Assembly: GCA_015179045.1 (NCBI GenBank)
Contig: WHUZ01000004.1
Span: 1,426,001-1,490,000, forward strand
DNA: 64,000 nt
Direction of reading: 5' to 3'
DNA from: Kalaharituber pfeilii
Taxonomy: Eukaryota; Ascomycota; Pezizomycetes; Pezizales; Pezizaceae
Under the pieces are notes generated by a model that made no database searches, was not told the DNA's origin, and saw only the letters and a list, made by a program, of their open reading frames with translations. Positions 1-9,828 of the stretch are shown here, piece by piece. Within the stretch, counting starts at the first letter, position 1, and every line of letters starts with the position of its first letter. The translations under genes were made by a program, and so were the position numbers.

Positions 1-64
1 GCTTGTTGGTTCACAGAGGTTATGTTATGTTATGTTTCTGATCGTTATCCCTTATGTAACTTAA

Positions 65-121
65 TTTCGCCGTAGCCTAAAGGGGGCGTCATGCGAGTAA
101 TGATATATCATATATAAAAAG
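65..121 (+). mobile_element. Lineage A hairpin tail, degenerate
   Basis: A worn lineage A hairpin: CGCCGTAGCC, a short loop, GGGGGCGTCATGCGAG, then TAATGATAT and an A-rich run. No target-site duplication is obvious, so this is probably an old insertion. Confidence 0.6.
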
Positions 122-404
122 AAAATTTTTTTGGTTCCTTATATTGCAAATTCTCCCATTTCCTGTTCAGGTTTCTCATCACCTTCCCAATGCGCTTTTC
201 ATTGGCACATCGGCAATAGTTATGGTCCTCTAAAGAGAAATCACGTGTTTCGGGCGTGGATAACACAAATCTGCAAGGAGAAAGGTCAAGATAGGGAGAT
301 TAGAATCCTGGGGTAGGAGGTGGAGAGCGGCGACATCGGTACTAATGTCAGAACACCCTTGGGATAACATCAGTGTACAGCTCAAAGCTGATCTGAGCTA
401 CCTC

Positions 405-462
405 CCTGCCATGGAGAGCAGCTGCGCGCGGGGTCACGTGACAAAAAAAAAAAAAAAAAAGT
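405..462 (+). mobile_element. Lineage B hairpin-only insertion (58 bp)
   Basis: The insert is CCTGCCATGG...GCGCGGGGTCACGTGAC followed by 18 A. It is flanked by direct repeats TCTGAGCTACCTC (392-404 and 463-475). The same sequence forms the 3' end of the LINE at 40681-44370, so this is a retrocopy of only the last 38 or so nucleotides of that LINE plus its poly(A). Confidence 0.85.
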
Positions 463-583
463 TCTGAGCTACCTCTAACTAATGACAGGAGCTGTTCTTT
501 TGTTATTTTATCTATCACTGTCACATTGAATGCAACTTTTCGACGCTTCTGAAGACTGACCCTTGTCCTCGAATACATAGTTT

Positions 584-771
584 ACCCACTACAGGGGCTG
601 ATGGAGATGATGGAGGAGGACGGAGGGTGACTTCAGTTACATTTCAGTGTGCCAGTATTTTATTTTCTCTATCTCATTTAGTTCCTGTTGATCACATGTA
701 CCTATCACATCGCCATAGCCCACAGGGCGGTAAGCGATAAATGATATTAAAAAAAAAAAAAAAAAAAAAAA
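584..771 (+). mobile_element. 5'-truncated lineage A LINE, 3' end only
   Basis: This copy starts in the last codons of the LINE reading frame (residues like LQGLMEMMEED), runs through a short 3' UTR and ends in the lineage A hairpin (709-738, ATCGC paired with GCGAT) and poly(A). The flanks carry GAATACATAGTTTA on both sides (570-583 and 772-785). Confidence 0.85.
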
Positions 772-1588
772 GGAATACATAGTTTATTTTTCAACGAAAT
801 TTGACATTTGTTGGTAGCACACTATCAGCTTTAGGCAAGCGGCATACGGCTGGTATAGTAGCGTTCCATGTTTTCTTACCATGATGCAACGTCATCACTT
901 GCTGAACAGTACTTCATGAAGGCGGAACCAAGTATCATACTCTCATGCCCGAAATTGCAATTTCTCAAAGTATCTAATCAGGATCGATTAAAGCTAACAT
1001 CATAGATCAACAGATAGCAATCATTTTTATTTTATTTATTGATTTTATTTTGTTGTATTTTAGTTCTAAAGCTTGGATAGAGATTAACACTATTAACGTT
1101 AAGCAACCAGACTAACCTATTGCAGTAATATTCTAGTTCTCGAATAGAATAGGCTTGGCATATTTATTTGGGTGCAGATTCAAGGATAATCAAGATACGG
1201 CGAAGTGTCTCCGCCAATTGTGTCGTTCATCTAGGTTGATATGGTTGCGGACAGCTTTGACGAAACACCAATCGCAGCATGTGTTCATGTGTACCCATGC
1301 ATGTTTCTTATGCATGATTTTCTCTACACTAACTGGAATGGGCATGCTTAGCATTGCACTAAACAATATTGGGATTAGTCTCGTCACAAGTTTTGTGTGT
1401 CCGTAGTTACAGTTACCGGAGCCCAACTACAAAAATTTGAAGAACTAATGATAAAACTACCGCTTCATCTCCTCTGAATGCTTGAGTCCAATTCCACTTC
1501 TCAATGTACAGACTTCCGCGAGGACTAATTCAAGCTCTTATTGGTTATATTTTACCTTTGCCCGAAATCTTCGAATTTGCGGACCTAA
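772..1588. other. No gene seen
   Basis: The sequence is AT-rich with only short overlapping open frames on both strands (1155-1426) and no start context or splice signals that I can support. Confidence 0.5.
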
Positions 1589-2257
1589 ATGAGCTCCAAT
1601 ACCGATTTAGACCTGCACATCACCGTCACTTCCACCGGCATAGTCTTGCACGTAACTGGAAGCACTCGGGACATGGCTGAACACCAGCGGCACCCATTAT
1701 CGGTACAGGCAATGAATAATGGAGGTCCGAATACACCTGCAGCTACAGCGGAGCTCGACCCACAACCAAGTATTGATAACCATGGTTCTCCAGAGCCAGA
1801 AACACTCTCCGGAAATCATGACAACATAAATAGGAATTTTCGCATTGACCTTCCACCACTCCAAACTGTACTCCAAACACAAGGTGATCATGTTCAATCA
1901 TCATCCCACCTCTTCCATGAGATGCCAGCATTACAAAACCCTAGAAGGCACCATAACACTCCAGGCCATAACTCATCAACATATGGTACTACCTTGACAT
2001 TACCAAATTGGAGCATCAACAGGGATACAGTGAGCCAGCAGGGCCCAGTTGAACTGGTGGGAGTTGGGAGGATGCAAGCTTATGGGAATGCTATGCCACC
2101 GGTGGAACTACCCACTGAAATGAATTCGGAGGATACCGAACTTCACCTTTCGGTGGAAGGACCCATTTCCGGATCGAAAAACATGCGGAAGACTGGAAGG
2201 AAATCTTGGTACCAAAGGCTGTATACTTTGGTCCACCGGCAGAAATCCCGGGAGTAG
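1589..2257 (+). CDS. Hypothetical protein, 222 residues
   Basis: An uninterrupted ATG-initiated frame of 222 codons in AT-rich sequence. The product is hydrophilic and rich in His, Asn, Ser, Thr and Pro, has no membrane segment or signal peptide, and ends in a basic stretch (around residues 195-222, including RKTGRKSWYQR). I recognise no domain. The first 25 residues look strand-like (DLDLHITVTSTGIVLHV); the rest resembles a disordered region. The frame is much longer than chance open frames nearby, which favours a real gene or exon, but I saw no splice junction to confirm it. It could also be a single exon of a larger gene. No neighbour suggests a role. Confidence 0.45.
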   Translation: MSSNTDLDLHITVTSTGIVLHVTGSTRDMAEHQRHPLSVQAMNNGGPNTPAATAELDPQPSIDNHGSPEPETLSGNHDNINRNFRIDLPPLQTVLQTQGDHVQSSSHLFHEMPALQNPRRHHNTPGHNSSTYGTTLTLPNWSINRDTVSQQGPVELVGVGRMQAYGNAMPPVELPTEMNSEDTELHLSVEGPISGSKNMRKTGRKSWYQRLYTLVHRQKSRE

Positions 2258-3207
2258 CAGGGAACACCACAACACGAGCACCATATAACGCCAGATGTCT
2301 TAGAGGACCGTTACATGAAGTCATAGATGAAATTGGGATTATGGAAAATTGGTTGTATCGGCAAGGGGGAAGCTTCGGAAGTTATTTTTTCACTCCCTAT
2401 AAATTTATTTCGCTTTGCTTCTGTTTTCGCTTTGAAGATTTTTTTTTGCCTTTGTATTCTGTGATCAGTACTTTCTATTGGAAGTGGGATACGTAATTGT
2501 TGGATGTTTGGCTAGGGGCGTTGGTTTTGGGAATTGGGTATAGGATTGGGGATTACTTGGGTTCAACAGCAACGGCTGTCTTCTCTTGGTTTCTGCTTTT
2601 ATTATGAGTTGACATGGAACGCAACACAGGGCAGAAATGAGTCTGTTAGTAATACTGCGACGGAGTAATGTTATGCACCCTTCATCTTTTGATTCCATTT
2701 CTCAGTTTGCCTTCCTCTCTTCTCTATCACTTTTTTGTTGCTTATTTACGGAACGTTTAGCACATTTATGACGAGTTACAGGTAATGATCAGATCAGCCA
2801 CTTGTAGAACATTTAAGTGAATCGCGGGTGACGAGCCAGGGAATAGGGGATGTGATGACATAATCGCTGATTCCAATAATTACCTACTGTAGTTCGCCAT
2901 TGAGATTGAGTGAGGTTGTGTAACGAAGGCTGGCGTACCTGTTTGAGTTGAAAACGCCTATTGTAGCCGGATGAATCAATCCAGTTGTAAGATTTTGACA
3001 GGGGGGTGGGTTGTGTACCTACAATTGTGACACTGTAGCTTTAAAAAGTTGCTGGGAGGTGCCGCCGGCGCTGTGAATTTGCAAAATAAAAGATGCCGAT
3101 ATGTTAAAATCACATAAAATTGCAAAAACAGAACAAAAACAAAACGACCAAGGAATCATAATAAAAGATCCATATACGGGTTTTTCAACATGATAATTGA
3201 CGGATTC
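2258..3207. other. No gene seen
   Basis: AT-rich sequence with only short overlapping frames. No tails, tRNA or splice signals stand out. Confidence 0.5.
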
Positions 3208-3268
3208 CTTTTCTTTTTCTTTTTAAATCACATAACCCCGCTTACAGCTATTCGCCATGGCGGGGCAA
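3208..3268 (-). mobile_element. Lineage B hairpin tail
   Basis: The plus strand reads a pyrimidine tract, then ATCACATAACCCCGC, an inner loop and CGCCATGGCGGGG, which is the lineage B end in reverse orientation. No exact flanking repeat is visible. Confidence 0.65.
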
Positions 3269-3890
3269 TCGAGCGCTTGATGTTAAGCGTTATGAGAGAG
3301 CATTAGAGTATGAATAATCAAATTTCAAAGTGTCAGAATAGATGAGATCTAGCAGGCAGGTAACGTCACTTGCATGATGATTCTTGCCAAGTTCCCTGAC
3401 TAATAGCGATGACCTGCATGTACTACCTATCCTAGTCTCATTACCTATCCTTACTGCAGCAAAAGCAACGATAAGTTAGCCCTCCGGGCTTTAGTCCTTC
3501 ACCACGTGACACACTAGTAAGTTGGTTAGTAAGCAATGAATTATCTTGCGAGAACTACAAGCGGCTGGGGACGAGGCTAACGATAAGTAGCCTTAACAGT
3601 GAATGCTTGAAACAGTGAATGCTTGATGTTCGCAAACCAGCTAATATTAGTTGGTTGATGGCCATGGGAAGCTGATGTTCTCGTGCCCAGACTATTATCT
3701 TCGACCTCCGCCATGGCTAGGTGTCTTTGCTATTATATCTTGGCAGCACACCGTCTCTTAGGCTGGGTACGAGAACAGGAAGCTGAAACGGTTTGCGGCA
3801 GCGAGTGTTCAAAATATTACCCTACTGTAGCATTATTTCAGAATGTCAGTTTCTTGTGCAAACAAAACTGGCGAACCCTTTCATTTTCTT

Positions 3891-3960
3891 TTACCTCGCC
3901 ATAGCCTACAAGGCGGCATGCGAGTAATGAAATAAAAAAAACAAAAACAAAATTTTTTTT
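3891..3960 (+). mobile_element. Lineage A hairpin tail
   Basis: The stem CTCGC...GCGAG encloses GCCT/AGGC, followed by TAATGAAAT and an A-rich tail interrupted by C. A further degraded tail follows near 4165-4200. The target-site duplication is not clear. Confidence 0.7.
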
Positions 3961-4816
3961 TTTCCCCCCGAAAAAGCAAAAACAGCTATTGGATTGCTTT
4001 GTCTCACCTGAATCGACTTCAAATTGGGCTGTATGCAGGACTCTCGTCGTGAAGGAATATTGGCACCCCATGCAATGCTGTAGTGGATACTCACATATGC
4101 AATGTACCCCTAATCTACCCCATTTGACATTCGACATCCCACAAACCAGGAGCATCGCCCAAAACCAATAGCTGCAAGGGCGATAAAAACGAGTAATGAT
4201 AAATTTTTTTTTTTTTTAGGAAAAGAAAAGGGGAAAAAAAACCTACTGCGGTTTGCCACAAATCCGTACACCACGAACGTATCCGACGTACCATTTGTAT
4301 ACTAAAACTGACTATCCGCTCTTCAAAAAAAGTAAACCAATGGCCATTCTTCACATGCATGACCTCCGATAACAAAAGCATTTGTTTTCAAAGAAAGACC
4401 GAATAACTGTGTATTTTTGCAACAGCTCTTGGCATATATTGTTGTGATAATATCACTAGACTTGAATTCTTGTCTCTTCACATATGCAATAAATATTAAG
4501 GAGAATACTGGGATATTTGAATAAATAGGCAAGAAATAGAGTAAGGAAATATACGAGAAGGTTTGTGGAATGATTCGCAAATTCAGTTTTCATAGAATAA
4601 ATGTATGCAGAACATTTATTTCACCACATCTTGACACACACTACAACTTGACATACTTCTATACCTCCCCTCACAGAATCTACGTTTCTATGCGCAGGCT
4701 TAAAGCAAGCACCATTCCTCAGATCCTCCACCTCTACTTTTAAGAAAAACAAGTTATTAATGAATTCTACCTATGCTAGTATGGAAATGCACCCTCCGCA
4801 TCTACAACCAATCGAA

Positions 4817-5990
4817 ACAGACTAGAACTAAGCTACAGGCCACTGACCAGACTCGGACGTCGGGTATCAACTCTGGCAGGCGTACTAGGCGGAAAGTCAC
4901 TAAGAAAATGGCAGTTCGAAATTAGGAAAGTGGACAGCCCGGAGTGCCGATGGTGTGGAGAGGAAGAAGAGACCACCACGCACATAACCACCCGGTGTAT
5001 GGTCTGGAAACGGCGATGGCCCGGAGGGATGACGGAACTAATAAGGCCATCGAAGAATTTTTTTTTTTTTTTTTTTTATTTCATTACTCACATGCCGCCC
5101 TATGGGCTATGGCGAGGTTTTATTTAAAAGTAATCAAGGAAAAAAAATTATGTCTAGATACATGTGTTGCCCGCGGAGTTCCTGCGTAGTGCGGGTTTCG
5201 GACCTGTATGTCTTCCTACTTCCTTCCTCGGTCCCGTTCATACTGGTCCGTCCTCAGCCAACGTCCCCCCAGTCTCACTCTCCCACCCTCGAATGTGTTT
5301 TCCAGGTATACTACGACCGAGCTGGTCTTCTTGCCTTCGTCAACCAGCATTGTCTTCTTCAACCATCGGATCCCCACCGTCTTACCTAAGTCTTTGTTGT
5401 CGGCCTCCAGCCACTTCCGGACCTTGCTTAAGTCTTTTCTCAAAGCAACTCCATGTACGGCGATGCCGCTGGGATTGGTATTGGCAGCTGGGGTGGTGGG
5501 GGAGGCGGTCTTGGGGGGGCGGGGAGGGGTGTCTGGTTTCTGGGTGGTACCTGAAAAGGGTTGGGGTTCTGTGTAGGTGTGTGCGTCTGGACTGAGGGGG
5601 TGGAGGCGATCTTTTGGGCCACCTCATCGCTGAGTTGACGTTTGATCGCGTATGGTTCCCCGGGAAGCGGTTTCTTTCCCTTGCGCTTTCTCTTTTTCCG
5701 CGCCAGGGATGAATCGGAAAGGGTGGGTGTCGGCTGCTCCAACTGAGTGCGTGCCGGCGGGGGTCATCGAAGAATAAGGACAAAGACCCCTTGAGGGAAC
5801 TATTGGAATGGGTCGAAGAATGAGGACAAAATGAGAGAAGGGACAGTCGGTTTTCTAAGCTTTTTCCATTATTTTCCTACCACTTACCATTTTCCTACCA
5901 GTTAACATGTACATAACCTCGCCATACCCCATAGGGCGGCACGCGAGTACTGATATAAATACTAATAATAATTAAAAAAAAAAAAAAATA
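4817..5990 (+). mobile_element. Lineage A LINE 3' fragment, interrupted
   Basis: This 5'-truncated LINE encodes the region after RNase H (LSYRPLTRLGRRVSTLAGVLG) and a zinc-knuckle motif (CRWCGEEEETTTHITTRC). It ends in a hairpin and poly(A). It is flanked by a 17-bp duplication with one C/T difference (4800-4816 and 5991-6007). An ORF1-type element has inserted into it at 5058-5764; removing that insert rejoins the LINE frame (residues KDKDPLRELLEWVEE follow). Confidence 0.85.
5058..5764 (-). mobile_element. ORF1-only retroelement, 5'-truncated (707 bp)
   Basis: A minus-strand insertion into a LINE, flanked by CATCGAAGAA (5048-5057 and 5765-5774). It begins with poly(T) and the lineage A hairpin, then encodes the conserved ORF1 C-terminal domain in 5216-5443 (ending LGGRWLRTDQYERDRGRK). 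A Pro- and Lys-rich upstream part lies in another frame (5440-5742), so one frameshift separates the halves. No reverse transcriptase is present. Confidence 0.85.
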
Positions 5991-6516
5991 ATCTACAACC
6001 AATTGAATAAAAATATCCAGAGGCTTAACACCGATACCCTCTCCCTATACCAACATAATCCACACAATCATTCTCGCATTGCCCCAGATATCTTCATCCT
6101 CATAACAAATATCGTATAGTAACACTATTACAAGCGCATGTGAAAAATACTGTTTATATTGATATACCACCTATGCAAATTCCGATACAAATAGATACCA
6201 AAGACATTGTTACGAACCTTCACTGTACCATGATGATTTCTCTTTGAGCAAAAGCACAGGTAAGAAACGTGAAGGACAAGCGTTGGATTTAGTTTTCGCT
6301 ACATAGCATTTGAGAAATTTTTGCTAGAGTGGCGGGGCGGTGGCTGGTTCGGGGTCGAAATGGGGTGTGCGTCGAGATGGGGTAAAAATACAGTATATAT
6401 ATTTATATGAAGACTACTGGATATAGTAAATGACATGTATGAACCAGGCATTGGACTAGAGTAAGTCAACTAAAGGACCAAGATGGCCATTGTTAGCTAC
6501 GGATTCTATAGCCATG
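5991..6516. other. No gene seen
   Basis: AT-rich spacer with no open frame worth calling and no repeat tails. Confidence 0.4.
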
Positions 6517-6948
6517 TTAAAGAATCAGAAAGTCGGGATGGATCCGCTCGGTTATGCATACAAATCCGTTTCCGGGATCTTTTAGGCCGGCTGTAATGCA
6601 TTCCGCCTTTGACAGGATCCTTGAGGACACTGGTACCCAACCATGCTTCGCGGGGGCGCTCCGTACAGGTACGCTTCCGCACATCAACTGCAACCGGATC
6701 TTCCGCGACGCACGCACGCTAAAAACGCAGAGTTTCCATTCGGCCCCGGAGGTACCCAAGCTCGCTAAGACTACGTGGAAACAAAAACAACAAATCGAAC
6801 CCTCTGAATACGGGGTAGGTGGTATGGTGGTGGCTGCACCCACAGTACCGATGGAAAGAATAAGGCCACTCATCGCGAGATGTGGATGTATAGCCTCAGT
6901 TTGGAAGGTGAAGGGAAGTCTATAGATTGATGTAGATAGGGCGCACAA
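6517..6948 (-). CDS. Uncertain open frame, 143 codons
   Basis: A minus-strand frame of 143 codons overlaps a 123-codon frame on the plus strand (6554-6925). Both are open and I cannot tell which, if either, is used. The minus-strand product has a run of small and hydrophobic residues (MSGLILSIGTVGAATT) that could be a membrane segment. The region is more GC-rich than its surroundings, which may itself explain the lack of stops. No family is recognised. Confidence 0.2.
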   Translation of the reverse strand: MCALSTSIYRLPFTFQTEAIHPHLAMSGLILSIGTVGAATTIPPTPYSEGSICCFCFHVVLASLGTSGAEWKLCVFSVRASRKIRLQLMCGSVPVRSAPAKHGWVPVSSRILSKAECITAGLKDPGNGFVCITERIHPDFLIL

Positions 6949-7141
6949 GCAAGCAGGGGAAGGCAGATATGGATAGATCAGAAAGACCAGACACGCACAG
7001 ATAAGGCAATTTGATTACTCTTCTTTTGTGATCCTGTTCTTGATATTTGGCCATTGAGACTGTCGCTTGAGAGTTCGCTCTGCCAGCTCTGGATACTGGT
7101 ACCCTGTGCAAGACGGTGGATGCTGTTGAGCTTTTATTACA

Positions 7142-7174
7142 TTTTTTTTTTTTTTATATCATTACTCGCATGCC
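7142..7174 (-). mobile_element. Lineage A tail-only insertion (33 bp)
   Basis: The insert is a T tract plus ATATCATTACTCGCATGCC, only 19 nt of the lineage A end, stopping in the 3' arm of the hairpin. It lies between perfect 14-bp repeats GAGCTTTTATTACA (7128-7141 and 7175-7188). Confidence 0.9.
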
Positions 7175-7564
7175 GAGCTTTTATTACAGTGGAAGAAGAT
7201 ACATGCGGCTTGTGATAGCAAGAATACGCTCCTGCGTATACTGGATTTCAAACGAAAAAATCTGGGATGGAGGAGATATAAAGATTTTTTAGCGGGGGGG
7301 TGGGTGCAAGAACCATTGGTCTCGCGCGAATGTATCTGTAGTCGTCTACATGCCCCTGCTAATACGTCCTTTAACTTACCACCTTCCCTCCCTTCTTTCA
7401 AAAAGATAAGACACATCCCGGGACTCGGTCTACCCTGCACTCTGCAACCATGTCACAGCCGAGGGGCCACATACCGCCCCCGGACACAGTATGCCCGCCT
7501 ATCTAGAAGTTATCTATCTACCTCGACTCTACGTACAATGAACGAGGATGGTATTTCATAGTAA

Positions 7565-7660
7565 CTGGGGCGGTGTTTCGAAAATGGAGTTTTTGTCGGA
7601 GATGGGGAGGGGGTGGGGGGGTGGGGGGGGGGGGGGGGGAACATGGCGAATACGCTTTTT
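7565..7660. repeat. G-rich low-complexity tract
   Basis: Runs of G up to about 16 long (7605-7640), followed by a T9 run. Confidence 0.7.
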
Positions 7661-7924
7661 TTTTTGTTGATGAGGATGATGGTGTAGTGTAAGAAATTTA
7701 TAGTGTGGATGAGGAGGGGGAGCGGTTGAGATTATGTAGGTGTAGTGGATGGATTGGGGGGGAGGGAGTAGGGGTGGTGGTAGCAGCTAGTGCTACCCGA
7801 CATGTACAACCCAGCAGCATTGCTTCGAAACGCCTTCAGCACTACTGACGCCAGAGACAAGTCCCGTAAAGTCAAATTATGACGGGTTGGGAAAATATAA
7901 AATATGTGCCTGACCCCATCGCCG

Positions 7925-9543
7925 TCACCACAAGACCTCCTGTGCCGGAAGCGCATCCGTCAATATCTGCAACACGTACCTTCCCCGCTTCCAATCATCC
8001 TGGGATTTGCTCTCCTCATCGTTCTCCTCCTTCGCGTGCCTCGCGTACAAAAACACCTTCATCCCTCCCCACCTCGCACACTCGCTGGCCAGCCTCCCTA
8101 GTGCCTCATAGGCGGCCTCATTCTCGTTCTGATGCACGTCTACCATCAAGGTCCGCTCCTGGTCGTAAATCGGTATTGGGTCCTGGAGGATTTGGTCGGG
8201 CATGCCCGGCCCACACGGCACCTGGGCCTTGACGACGAACAGGCGGCCATCTGGGCGCTGCAGGCGGGACTTGTCAACGCCCTGCATGCGCGCGGTGCGA
8301 GCGTCGACGTTCTCGGGGAATTTGATGTTGCGGGCACTGGAGTCGAGGTTGAGGGCGGTCACGTAGTCGTACTTGGCTGGGGCCGCGCAGTCGATGGAGA
8401 CAACGCGCGAGCGAGAGATGCGGAGGCACAAGGGGCGGTGGGCGGGCAGGTCCTGGGCTTGGCACTCGCGGGAGCAGTATTGGGCCACGGAGCAGCGGGA
8501 GCAGATGCCGCTCCTCGAGGCGTCGGACGCGAATGGGCCGGGGCAAGTAGGGGCGGAGCAGGATATGCTGGATTCGGGGCCGGGCAGAGGACGGGAGAGG
8601 TAGTCGAGGGCGGCGGAGTAGACGGGATGGAGGGGAAGCAAGAAGGAGGGGGTGAAATGAGTCAGTGCAGAGCTGGATTTACGGGCAGCGGCAAACGCGG
8701 CAGCGCTGTCGGCGGGGAGACGCCGCGCGTTATATATCAGCTGGCGGAGCAGTAAATGCTGCTCGCCGACGCCCGCTGTGGCCGTGATGGTCGCAGACTG
8801 TGTCTGCAGCCAGCGCTTGGCGGGAGACTCGGTAGCAGGATCCAGCATCCTGACCATGCCGTCGCGGGTCTGGTGGTAGAACAGGACGAAGAGAATCGGA
8901 ATTGTCTTGTCGCTGGGGCTGGTGCGGATGGAAACGATTTTGATTGCAATGTCGCTGCTTTTCGCGCCGTCCTGGAACGCGAGGCCGGGGAGGGCGTCCA
9001 AGGAGGAGCACGTGTCGAGGTCGCATGCCACTTGGTGCATGCGGCGGCACAGCTCGGGGTAGATGTGCTCCCCGGGCTCGTGTTCCAGGACGCCAGGTAT
9101 GCACTCCTGCAGGAGTCGGCTTTTGAAAGCGCCCCTGATGGTGACGAAGCTGCTGAAGGCATCCCCGAGGGAGCCGCTGGAGGAGCCGCTGAGTCAGCCG
9201 CATGTCGCAGGTATCAGGGAGGTGGGGCGACTTACGCATCACTCTCGGCCGCCGCGCCCTGCTCCGGCGGCGTCTGCTCAGCGCCCCACGGGGGCAGGTC
9301 CTCGTACCGCCACGCGCCGAGGGCGAATAGCTCCTTCAAGCGCTGGCAGTCGGAGAGCATGATCTTGAGTCGGCGCTCAAGCTCCGCGCGGGGCAGGGCG
9401 CCGCGGCCGCTGGCAGGGATCGTGACGCCGGCAGAGGCCAGTATGTTGAGCAGCGTGCTGGGAGACACGGACTCGAGCAGTTCCATCGTGTCGGCGGCGA
9501 CCGCGGGCGGGGGCAGCAGGGCGCTGGCCGGGGGCGAGGCCAT
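7925..9543 (-). CDS. MYND zinc-finger protein, two exons
   Basis: Exon 1 (9543-9236) starts at the ATG of MASPPASALLPPP; an in-frame codon four residues upstream is TTG. A GTAAGT donor at 9235 and a CCTTCAG acceptor ending at 9153 give an 83-nt intron that keeps the frame. Exon 2 (9152-7925) begins SFVTIRGAFKSRLL. The MYND-type finger lies in the middle of exon 2: CSAPTC, then CSRCSVAQYCSRECQ and HRPLC, with the usual Cys spacing and the YC..ECQ core. MYND fingers generally bind proline-rich partner peptides. The remainder, ending QILTDALPAQEVLW, I do not recognise. No SET domain is visible. The gene is divergent from the one starting at 9829. Confidence 0.85.
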
Positions 9544-9828
9544 CGTGGCTGGCAAGGGGTGGGGGGGGGCAGCGGAGGGGGCGGATGCGAGAGCAACGGC
9601 GTGCGGGCTTATGCGGGCCGCTAGCTGGGCGGAGGCGCCAAGCAGTCACGTGGGCTTCTGACTACCCCGCACGATCGGCGGCCAAAACCAACCTCCGCTT
9701 AGGCATCCCCGGGCCAGCCGCTTCCTTCTTCCGATCTTCGTCGCTCTGCCTCGCCCCCACGCGTCTCAACCCATCCCCCCCGGGCGCCTACTGTGGTTCG
9801 TCCCTCCGGCCGCCCCCCCACTTTGACA
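9544..9828. promoter_or_regulatory. Shared divergent promoter region
   Basis: About 285 bp separate the two opposed start codons, so both genes must initiate transcription here. The region is GC- and C/G-tract-rich and shows no clear TATA element. Confidence 0.5.

Noticed and set aside
348..578. A 76-codon minus frame
   Set aside because: It runs through the poly(T) strand of a hairpin insertion, so it is an artefact.
7925..9660. Long plus-strand frames opposite the MYND gene (8132-8755, 8756-9661)
   Set aside because: They are GC-rich shadows. The minus strand has the zinc-finger motif and a phase-matched intron.
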